Shown piece after piece: positions 9,509 through 18,200 of a stretch of 64,000 nucleotides of DNA. Source of the DNA: Edaphocola aurantiacus. GTDB lineage: Bacteria; Bacteroidota; Bacteroidia; Chitinophagales; Chitinophagaceae. A model generated the notes under the pieces. It searched no databases. It saw nothing but the letters and a program-made list of their open reading frames with translations, and was not told where the DNA came from. The stretch covers positions 147,318 through 211,317 of the forward strand of contig NZ_VOSI01000004.1 of NCBI RefSeq assembly GCF_019797745.1. The letters run 5' to 3'. The position numbers and the translations under genes were made by a program. Within the stretch, counting starts at the first letter, position 1, and each line of letters starts with the position of its first letter.

Positions 9509-10144
9509 TTAGCATATACAGATGTATATAGTGTGCATGGAAGCATTACCATCTGTATGGGTATAGGGTACATGCAGTTTGTGATGTATAGGCCATCCGG
9601 CACCGAGAAGTTGCTGCTCGATCATTAGAGGGTCATGATAATAGAAATACATCTGGTCTCCGCTGCTGCCGGTTTGTAAACCAGACAAAGAAGGATCGCC
9701 CGGCACAAAACTGATATACAGCACACCCTCTTTTGCTGTAAGCCCGGCACTGTCTGCAAACAATGCAGCCGTTTCTTCGGGACTGAGGTAGGGCAGACCA
9801 AAGCCGCAAATAATAGCCTGGTAGCGATCAGTTCTGTTTTTTATTGCCCTGATATCACCTGTTTCAAATACAGCCTTCGGGTTATTATGCCTTGCCCGCT
9901 CTATCATATTCGGAGCAATATCTATACCGGTAAGCTCCAGGTCAGGGCGATGCTGTAAGAGGTAACGGGTAACATTGCCCGGTCCGCAGGCCAGCTCCAA
10001 AACTGTTGCACTTTGAGGGAGTAAGCCAAGAAAGATGTCATAGGAATCATTGTAGATGTCCAGATCCATAAACCGGCTTTCATACAATGCGGCAACCTTG
10101 TTCCAGGCGTCAAAAGTGGGTTGTTTATCATCTTGTCCGGACAT
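9509..10144 (-). CDS. Class I SAM-dependent methyltransferase
   Basis: A protein of 211 residues from the ATG at 10144. It shows the Rossmann methyltransferase motifs: motif I TVLELACGPGNVTRYLL at about 47-63 binds S-adenosylmethionine, and the acidic residue at the end of strand beta-2 is in GIDIAPNMIERAR at about 73-85. GDIRAI follows as the motif II-like segment. An upstream in-frame TTG at 10165 would add seven residues, but it lies inside a perfect TAnnTTTG promoter element at 10163-10170, so the ATG is the better start. The methyl acceptor cannot be told: similar proteins act on small molecules, quinones or rRNA. It is monocistronic on the minus strand between the SEDS/PBP cluster and the giant exported proteins. 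Confidence 0.85.
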   Translation of the reverse strand: MSGQDDKQPTFDAWNKVAALYESRFMDLDIYNDSYDIFLGLLPQSATVLELACGPGNVTRYLLQHRPDLELTGIDIAPNMIERARHNNPKAVFETGDIRAIKNRTDRYQAIICGFGLPYLSPEETAALFADSAGLTAKEGVLYISFVPGDPSLSGLQTGSSGDQMYFYYHDPLMIEQQLLGAGWPIHHKLHVPYTHTDGNASMHTIYICIC

Positions 10145-10162
10145 AGCTAAATAGGTTTTATA

Positions 10163-10170
10163 CAAAAATA
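10163..10170 (-). promoter_or_regulatory. Candidate -7 element (TATTTTTG) of the methyltransferase gene
   Basis: TATTTTTG on the minus strand matches the Bacteroidota -7 consensus TAnnTTTG and lies about 20 bp upstream of the ATG at 10144. I see no good TTG -33 box, so the assignment rests on the -7 match and the spacing. Confidence 0.4.
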
Positions 10171-10205
10171 ATCATCGCTGACTGAATTATATCATTAGCA
10201 AAAAG

Positions 10206-10229
10206 GGGCTGTACAAAAGTACAGCCCCT
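10206..10229 (-). terminator. Rho-independent terminator after the 1604-residue exported protein gene
   Basis: A perfect 10-bp stem (GGGGCTGTAC/GTACAGCCCC) with an AAAA loop, followed on the minus strand by five T. It sits 23 bp beyond the stop codon of the gene ending at 10253. Confidence 0.85.
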
Positions 10230-10252
10230 GGTGTAGTGCAATAAACAAATCT

Positions 10253-13200
10253 TTATCGGATAATATTAAATCTTCTGTATGTAATACCGTTCGGGGTAAT
10301 GATATGTATGATATAACTGCCCGCGCTCAGATTGCTCAGACTGATTTGTTGTTTGGTGGTATTCAGCATGGTTTGCTGGAATACAGCCTGACCAATGCTG
10401 TTATACACGGCAATGCCATTCATTTTGATATCCTTATCTCTGATCTCGATATTCAGGATGTCCTGCGCAGGATTAGGGTATATATCAATAGTGGCATCCA
10501 GTCCATGCACTCGTTTGATTCCGGTCAGCAGATCAACATTAATGGTGAGTGTGGTGTCATGGTACAGACAACCATTGAACGAGGTCATTTTTACTACATA
10601 ATTACCGTTTGAGGCGTAAATATGTACCGGACTGTTTTGTGTTACTTCCGGGGTAGCATCTCCGAAGTTCCAGGTATAACTCAGGCCAGCCAGGGGATTG
10701 ATCGGTTCAAACAATACTTGTCCCGGTTGGATATTGAGCTGCGGGATAAAGTTGAAACCGTCATTTGGTGGTATTGTTGCATAAGCAATATGTACCGTAT
10801 CATACTGTACACACCCTACAGTGCTGGTTACTTTTACCCAGTAGGTACCGGAGTCTGGGGTTGTGATTATTTGCGTTGTATTACCGGTATTCCAGTTATA
10901 GGTACAACCCGGATTACCTGCATTCAATATAGCAGTATCCCAGCTACAGATCACCTGGTCTGCACCCAGTGATTTTAATGGCAAAGGATACTGGGTAACA
11001 TGTGTATTACAGATGGTATTACAGCCTCCTGCATTGGTTACTTTTACAGTATAGTTGCCCGGTGTTGTAACGGTAATACTCTGGCTGGTACTACCCGTGT
11101 TCCAGAGATATGTATTGCCGGGGTTGCCTGCATTTAATACTACATTACCTCCTGTACATAATACATAATCTGTAGCCAGCACGTTTGTTGGAATCGGTGC
11201 ATTGCTCAGTATCAGCGTATCGGTAGCAGAGCAACTTACATTATTGGTAACCTTAACCCAGTAAGTATTTGGCGTATTTGTTGTAATGTTATTGGTGGTC
11301 GCACCATTGCTCCACTGGTAGCTCAGACCGGTAGCCGGAGTAGCTGTGGCATTTAACGTAATACTATTACCCGGACAGATAGCGGTATCATTACCTAAGG
11401 TAACCGTTGGTTTCGGTTTGATGATCGCATTGACTTGCTGGCGTGCAGAACTACAGCCATTTTTGATCTTCCAGTAGAAGAAGTGCAGGTATTGCGTAGT
11501 CAGAACTGAAGTGCCGCTGAAAGAAGCGTTGATCGTGCATACGCCGTTAAGGGTATACGGGAAGTTGATATTCGCGGCAACAGTTTCTCTGGCGAAACCG
11601 GCAATACCTGTAGAGGCACTCAGCGTCAGGCGCAGACCGGTACCGGCCGGTACGCTAAAGTTGAGCGGCAAAGTGTTCAGGGTACCTGCAGGATAATTCG
11701 CATTAACAGGGAAGGTGCCGCTTTGCAGCACTGTGCCATTGGCATCTTTTAAAGAAACCGTAACGGTACCCGGTCCCGCAGGATTCACGATCGCATATAC
11801 ATTAACGGAGCTGAGGATGAAAGATTGCAAGGCATCAAATACCAGTCCGGACTCATTGTTGCCGCTGCTTGATGTTGATGTCGTCGACTGACGTCCAACG
11901 CTGGTATCAATCAGGTTTGAAGACTCGGATGTTACATAATATGGAGTAGTCACACTGAGGGATGGCGTCGTAAAGTTGTTGCCGGTGGCTACAGGAGTAC
12001 CGCCAGTTGCAGCAGTGTACCATTTTACTACATTGCCGGAAGTGGTATTGGCATTGAAGGTAACGGTACCAGGTCCGCAACGGGAAGTGTCTGCAGCGGT
12101 TAGGGTATTGGTATTTACATTGATCAGTTTGCTATTGGAATAACATCCGGTACCACCGTTGATGATACGGGCACGGAACCAGGTATTGGCGCTCAGTGCA
12201 GCGGATGCATACCGGGTAGTATCGGTACTGCTCAATGGAGTCCAGCTTGTACCATTCAGAGAACTTTCCCATTGCAGTCCCCCTGCAGGATAACCGATAT
12301 TCGGTGTTAATGCCAGATAAGCCAGAGTACCGCTACAAATGCTGTCTTTGGTTGCTGCCACTACAAATGTAGTCGGGCTCAGCGATAACTGTATGGTATC
12401 ATTGTTGTGATTATTGTCCGCCGCACCGTTTACCTGAGTCAGCCACACCTTGATTGTGGAGGGGCCAGTAACGGATACATTGCTGATCGTTATGGTATCA
12501 AAGCATTGGCCGCTGGTATTGGTTGGCGCAACCATGTTGCCGGTGTAGTTTAACGGAGCCTGGTTTACACCATTCAGTTGCCAGTTTAGTGTTGCACTGG
12601 TGATGGTATTGGTTCCGGTATTGGCCAGTCTCAGATAGATATTCTGGTTGCCGGCACAGAACAAAGATGTTTTGGTCAGCAGGTGTGTCAATGCACCATT
12701 ATTTGTTTGTGTAGGCAGCACCTCTATAGCACCGATAGTCGGCATGATGGTACGAGTAGTGCCTGAGATATCTACCGGTACATAGCTGGTTACATTAAGC
12801 CCGGCATTGGTTACATTCGGATTGCCAGGGGCAAAGTTATTGGCAGCTGCATTTACATATTGCGGATCTGCAATAGGGGAACCATTTTCCATTGCTGGAT
12901 ACACGGCCTGGAATGCCGCCTGTGTTGTATACGGGGTAGAAAGATATCCGTAATACTGGGTTCCGGTCTGATTCGAATTGACATAAATATTGTTTTTCTG
13001 AGCATCCGTAACCGCCGTTCCGTTCAGGTAGTAAAATCCATACTTTGTACCCAGCGTACCGCTGGTGATGGATACCATATTGTTATATACATACAGCTGT
13101 GTATCTGGTCCGGAAATATACATTCCGTGTACCAAGCCGGTGCCGGTAAGTGGTTTACTGATGTCTATGGTATTATGATAATAACGGGAGTATTGAGATC

Positions 13201-15067
13201 CAGAGATGAATAAACCATAGATTGTTCCTCCCTGGTTTACATCGTAGATCATATTGTTGTAAACCAGAACAGGAGTGGAGCTTGTGCCGTCGGCAGAGTT
13301 TGTGATACCGGTAAATGAGTTGGTATTCGCCGCGGTACCCCCATAAGGACTGTGTATTTTATTGTTGCGTACGATCAGGCTCCCGGTGGTACTTGTTGAC
13401 CCGCCGCAGCTAATACCGCTAAAGGTGCTCATTCCTGTTTTGGTTGCGCGATTAATATCATTATTTTCAACAATATTATTGATGCCATCTGTCAATGAAA
13501 TACCGGTATTGTAGAAATTCTCAATGCGATTGTTCCGGATGATATTGTTATTGTTGTTGCCGAATATATAGAAGCCGGCATACATACCACCGGTACCGGT
13601 ACCACCTTTGATATAGTTGTCAGCGATGTAACAGTTCGTACCGTTAGTCCCTCCTATAGAAAGGCTTAGCGGAGCACCATTGAACAAAATGCCGCAGGAG
13701 TTTGCTGTGGTAGTGGTTACTATGGAGCTCAGATCAAAAGTGCATCGGGTTATAGAATCATTTAATGCATTGGCATACAGCAATGCTCCCCAGCAATAGT
13801 CTGTAGCCATAGACTGGAATGTAATGCTGTCTATGCGTGTATATTGGGTACCTTCCAGTGTTAAGAGCTGTCTTTGGTTTGCAGTGTTCAGGTATTTTAC
13901 GGTTACCCCGTTACCATTGATGCGTACCGTATTAGTAGCACTGCTGCCCGGGAAATTTTTGAAATTGATATACTCGGTATATGGTCCTGATCCTGCAACA
14001 GCATTTACCGTAACCGGTCCGCACAAACCATAAGTATTCAGGTCATTGGCCAGTGCTGTAAAAGAGGCATAGTTGGTGCCCCCGGTAGCAGCGGCGCTGT
14101 TTACCGTATAGGTACCGGCAAGACCGGTTTTAATGATTTTATTAATGGTATCATTGGCTGGAACAGTATCTACTACACCGTTCGGAAGGGTTGTCCATGC
14201 TTTAATCGCAACCGGAGTATTGGATGCAAATGTATAGTTGCCCAGTATAACTTCTCTTTCATTAACGCCACTGCCCCCAAAAGTATCCAGAGGCTGGCTG
14301 AGCACATATGGGGTTTGTGCCACACCATTCAGCAACCATTGTACGGTAACATTGTTGATCACATTATTACCGGCATTGTTCACCTTTACTTTAACCGGAT
14401 AAGTGCCGGAACATATGTTGCTGGCGGGACTGCTCAATTGCGTAACCCCTGCATTATTCATTCCGTTTACCCCTTTGATAAAAGTGATCGTACCAATCCA
14501 GTTATAGGAAAGTGAAGTGGTCGGACTACTGTTTGGTATACCGCTACCATAGCTGGTTGTCGGGCTCATGGTCACCGTACAGCCGCCGCCGGTTAATGTG
14601 GCGGTCAGGGCTGGAAAACAGGCCCTCTGACCATCAAGGTATATGGCAAGGCCATAGGTCGTGTTGGGTGGTATGACCAGGTTGATATTAGATAATACGG
14701 GTGTTGCATTGGTCGTGGTAGTGTTTGCCGTATTGGCAAAGGTACCTGTAGCCGCAAGCTGCCATCCATTTGCGGTGGAGATAAGGCCGGGAGCTGCTGA
14801 AATGGCACTGGTTTTATACCAGAGTGCAGCATTCATATTCCCCGAAGTGGCAGATACACCCGATATGTTCGTAATAATGACGGGATAGGGATTGCTGTTC
14901 TGAAAGTTAATAGTAGTTGTACCGCCTCCTGAGCTATTGGTGAGCCCGGGAATGGTAGTAGAAGAGGACGTAATGGTCACTGTTTGCGCGTATAAGCTGC
15001 TTGAACCATACAGGGTCAGCAGGAATAGAAGCGCCTGAAAAACATTGTAAAAGGGTTTGCGTAACAT
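10253..15067 (-). CDS. Giant T9SS-exported beta-helix/PKD surface protein (1604 aa)
   Basis: A protein of 1604 residues. The signal peptide is at about 1-28 (cleavage near SSLYAQ). Next come an N-terminal beta domain, a CARDB-like segment, and one copy of a parallel beta-helix module of about 465 residues (from GTYTVNSAAATGG to PTIGAIE) with NNNIIRNNRIENF-type turns. A second CARDB-like domain, Ig-like domains with NGATTNN/GSTSQSITV-like repeats, and a PKD domain (YTWNFGDATPE) follow. The last 80 residues are a type A T9SS sorting domain (IDIYPNPAQDILNIEI to the end). The protein is therefore exported to the cell surface or medium through the Por/T9SS machinery, with the C-terminus removed. 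It is the third and shortest member of a tandem set of paralogues. Beta-helix proteins of this sort are adhesins or polysaccharide-active proteins, but no catalytic residues are obvious. Confidence 0.88.
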   Translation of the reverse strand: MLRKPFYNVFQALLFLLTLYGSSSLYAQTVTITSSSTTIPGLTNSSGGGTTTINFQNSNPYPVIITNISGVSATSGNMNAALWYKTSAISAAPGLISTANGWQLAATGTFANTANTTTTNATPVLSNINLVIPPNTTYGLAIYLDGQRACFPALTATLTGGGCTVTMSPTTSYGSGIPNSSPTTSLSYNWIGTITFIKGVNGMNNAGVTQLSSPASNICSGTYPVKVKVNNAGNNVINNVTVQWLLNGVAQTPYVLSQPLDTFGGSGVNEREVILGNYTFASNTPVAIKAWTTLPNGVVDTVPANDTINKIIKTGLAGTYTVNSAAATGGTNYASFTALANDLNTYGLCGPVTVNAVAGSGPYTEYINFKNFPGSSATNTVRINGNGVTVKYLNTANQRQLLTLEGTQYTRIDSITFQSMATDYCWGALLYANALNDSITRCTFDLSSIVTTTTANSCGILFNGAPLSLSIGGTNGTNCYIADNYIKGGTGTGGMYAGFYIFGNNNNNIIRNNRIENFYNTGISLTDGINNIVENNDINRATKTGMSTFSGISCGGSTSTTGSLIVRNNKIHSPYGGTAANTNSFTGITNSADGTSSTPVLVYNNMIYDVNQGGTIYGLFISGSQYSRYYHNTIDISKPLTGTGLVHGMYISGPDTQLYVYNNMVSITSGTLGTKYGFYYLNGTAVTDAQKNNIYVNSNQTGTQYYGYLSTPYTTQAAFQAVYPAMENGSPIADPQYVNAAANNFAPGNPNVTNAGLNVTSYVPVDISGTTRTIMPTIGAIEVLPTQTNNGALTHLLTKTSLFCAGNQNIYLRLANTGTNTITSATLNWQLNGVNQAPLNYTGNMVAPTNTSGQCFDTITISNVSVTGPSTIKVWLTQVNGAADNNHNNDTIQLSLSPTTFVVAATKDSICSGTLAYLALTPNIGYPAGGLQWESSLNGTSWTPLSSTDTTRYASAALSANTWFRARIINGGTGCYSNSKLINVNTNTLTAADTSRCGPGTVTFNANTTSGNVVKWYTAATGGTPVATGNNFTTPSLSVTTPYYVTSESSNLIDTSVGRQSTTSTSSSGNNESGLVFDALQSFILSSVNVYAIVNPAGPGTVTVSLKDANGTVLQSGTFPVNANYPAGTLNTLPLNFSVPAGTGLRLTLSASTGIAGFARETVAANINFPYTLNGVCTINASFSGTSVLTTQYLHFFYWKIKNGCSSARQQVNAIIKPKPTVTLGNDTAICPGNSITLNATATPATGLSYQWSNGATTNNITTNTPNTYWVKVTNNVSCSATDTLILSNAPIPTNVLATDYVLCTGGNVVLNAGNPGNTYLWNTGSTSQSITVTTPGNYTVKVTNAGGCNTICNTHVTQYPLPLKSLGADQVICSWDTAILNAGNPGCTYNWNTGNTTQIITTPDSGTYWVKVTSTVGCVQYDTVHIAYATIPPNDGFNFIPQLNIQPGQVLFEPINPLAGLSYTWNFGDATPEVTQNSPVHIYASNGNYVVKMTSFNGCLYHDTTLTINVDLLTGIKRVHGLDATIDIYPNPAQDILNIEIRDKDIKMNGIAVYNSIGQAVFQQTMLNTTKQQISLSNLSAGSYIIHIITPNGITYRRFNIIR
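12722..14116 (-). repeat. Beta-helix module, copy 1 of 5
   Basis: The coding repeat begins at a GTYTVNSAAATGG motif and ends at PTIGAIE. It is the most diverged of five modules in the three giant genes (others at 17106-18515, 18889-20294, 23316-24722 and 25086-26498), all about 1.4 kb. Confidence 0.75.
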
Positions 15068-15229
15068 ACTTTAGGTATTTATAATTGATAATGCACCAAT
15101 AATAAATAGCCCGTCGACCAGAGAAGGCCGACACAAAAAGTATAATTTAGAGAGAGTATAAAGTTATACTAAAAAAATCATTTGTCCGTATTTTTCATAT
15201 AGATCTTTATTTCAGGTGTATGCGGTAAT

Positions 15230-15265
15230 AAAAAGTCCGGCGCTCTGCAGAGCGCCGGACTTTTT
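15230..15265 (-). terminator. Palindromic terminator after the 1985-codon exported protein ORF
   Basis: A 26-bp perfect palindrome (GTCCGGCGCTCTG and its complement) flanked by five A and five T. It lies 22 bp beyond the stop codon at 15288. The symmetry means it could stop transcription in both directions. Confidence 0.85.
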
Positions 15266-15287
15266 ATATAGATAAGGATTGTTGTCC

Positions 15288-18200
15288 CTATTTCATGAGT
15301 TCAATTTTGCGAACGGTAGTGCCTTCGCTGGTATTGATATGTAACTGGTACATACCAGAACTCAGGTGAGCAGGCAGGTTCAATTGATATTTACTTGCAC
15401 TATTGTTATATGCCGTGCGGTATACTTCCTGTCCCAGGTTGTTCAATACCACCACATCTTTGATACGGATGCGATCTGCCACTTCCATAAATATCGTTTG
15501 TCCGTTCGACGGATTAGGATATACTTTGATGGCATCTTTTGTGATATTAATATCATTAGTACCGGTACCCAGGATATATACTGTAGAGCTATCAGTAATG
15601 TCTGCACAAACACTGAACAGTTTTACTTTGATAGTATAATAACCACCAGCAGCATAAGTATGCGATGGGGTAGGCTGGTTACTCACCTGTGTACCATCTC
15701 CGAAGTTCCATTCATAGCCCACAACATTCTGTGCATTTACAGCAGAGAAGGTAAAGCCCATAGGACTGTTGGCCAGGGCCAGGATACCTGTTGCAGTAGG
15801 AGCATAACCGGCTTGGGTCAGGGTAACGGTATCTGAAGTCAGACAGCCTTCGGCGCTGGTTACAAATACGATGTATGTTCCGGCAGCAGTTGCGGTAATG
15901 GTACGGCTAGTCGCACCGTTAGTCCAGTAGTAATTACCACCATTTTCACCGTCTGGTCCTGCATCCAGTACTTTGGTTGCACCAACACAGAATCCGGTAC
16001 CACCTGCATCCAGGTCTACGATAGGTCTTGGGTTTACGATTACATTAACTGTATCTGATTTAAAACAAGTGTTTGTATCGGTTACGGTTACATAATATGT
16101 TCCCGATTGGGTAATGCTTCTGCTACTTCCGGTACTGTTATCATCCCAGAGGTATGTTGCACCAGGATGTTGTGTGCCCGGGTCTATTGTAAATGCGGCT
16201 GCATTTAAGGTACAGGTATCAAAATCCGGACCCAGATTTGCCGGTGGCAGGATATGGATATAAGCATTAACCGGTGTTCTTACGCTGGCACATCCTGTAG
16301 ATGTTACCGCAACAACATAGTATGTTGTAGTTGCGTACAGGGTTGGTGTCGTGTAACTGCTGGTGGTTGCCAAAACTGTATTACTGGTTGCACTGGAGTA
16401 CCATTTCAGGGTGTTACCACTGCCCGGAGTAGCGCTCAGCGTTAAGGCAGTAGGGCTACAGCTTTGTGCACTTACCACTGTTGGCGGAGCAACATAGTTA
16501 ACATTCAGTGTAAAGCTTGGTGAAATACAACCATTACCACCGCTTAAGATACGTACTCTGTACTGAGTAGCAGTTGAGATGCCTGTTGCTTTGTACACTA
16601 CGGTATCAGTATTCGGGATAGCCGTCCAGGTAGTACCGTTTGTAGAGTACTCCCATTGTAATGATCCCGGTGCATATCCGTATCCAGGAGATAATGATAA
16701 TACAGAGGTATCATTGGCACAGATAGTAGCCATGCTGCCCGTTACGGAGAATGATGCAGGTACTGCAGTGATTTTTGCAGTGTCATTAGCCGGGTAAGGG
16801 TCAGGTTGACCGTTTGGTATTGATGTCCATGCTTTGATCGCATTATTACCCGGATTAAGGTTAGCATTGCCCAGTAAAACGGTATCGAAGCTTTGACCGG
16901 ATGCCGTACCAATCGGAACTAATAAGCTGGAGTAAGGAACAGGAGTTTGTGTAACGCCGTTCACCGACCAGTTGATCTGTAATGTATTGATGTTGTTTGT
17001 ACCCACATTGCCGATCATTACTTCAACCGGTTGTGTGCCGGAGCAGTAGTTGCCGGTAGGTTTTAATAAAGACAGTGCTCTTGCATTGTTCGTACCGGAA
17101 ACACTGAATTCGAATGCACCGATGGTCGGAGTAGTAGCGCGTGCTGCACCATTGATATCTGTCGGTACATCAGCCAGTAAGTTGTTACCGGCGGTCATTA
17201 CCGCAACATTCAACGGAGATAAATCACCTGTAGTAGATGAAATAAATTGAGGATCTACGCTTGGTGAACCTACTTCCTGTGTTGGATATGCTGCCTGGAA
17301 TGCTGCCAGGGTTGCATATGCAGTACCATAGTAATACGGATACTGTGCACCGGTTTGTGTAGAGTTTACGTAAACATTGTTTTTCTGTAAGTCAGCAGTA
17401 TAGCTGGTAGATGAACCATAAAAACCATATTTAACACCGGTGCTGCCACCTGTAATGTTGATGATATTGTTCTTGAAGTTACAGCCGTTGTTATACCCAT
17501 AGTAGATACCATATATAGTACCGCCACCGGTATTGGACTGCAGCGCAGTTACATCGATAGTATTATGATATACATTCTGAGCAGGTCCGTATATATACAT
17601 TAAGTATTGTGTACCGGAATATGTACCCAGGTTGTACATGATATTATTGGCAATCAGGTTAGGCGTTGCCGGAGTGTTATTGTAGTGATAGTTGTAAATA
17701 CCATACAGGATATTGGTATTATTCACACCAGGCATAGCCATATCATGTACTTTGTTACCGATACATTTGATACCCTGGCCATAGTAATAGTAGATACCAT
17801 ATGCCGAGGTAGCGGTAGAGGCTTTGCTGGAACGATGAATGTTGTTATAACTGATCTCACCACCTTTATTGTAATATGCTCTGATACCGTAGTAATAGAA
17901 GTTGGTTACTTCATTACCTACAATATTGATACTGTCATTCGGAGCAGTTGAGCTGTTACCAGTGAAGGTAATACCATAATATGCACCACCTGCAGCTGTA
18001 CTACCCGCAATTACCTTATTGTTTTTTATATTAACATAAGTAACCGCTGCAGAAGTTGTCGGAGAGGTGTTAGAGCCAGAGATGACGATACCATTCGCAT
18101 TAACAGAACTGGTTCCGGTAATGGTTGACAGGTCTACTTCACAATTTACAATACTGTCGCGGCTTGCATCACCTGTCAGCAGGATACCCCATCCGTAAGT

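Noticed and set aside
10145..10165. Upstream TTG start for the methyltransferase
   Set aside because: The TTG is part of a perfect TAnnTTTG promoter element and the ATG at 10144 gives a complete fold.
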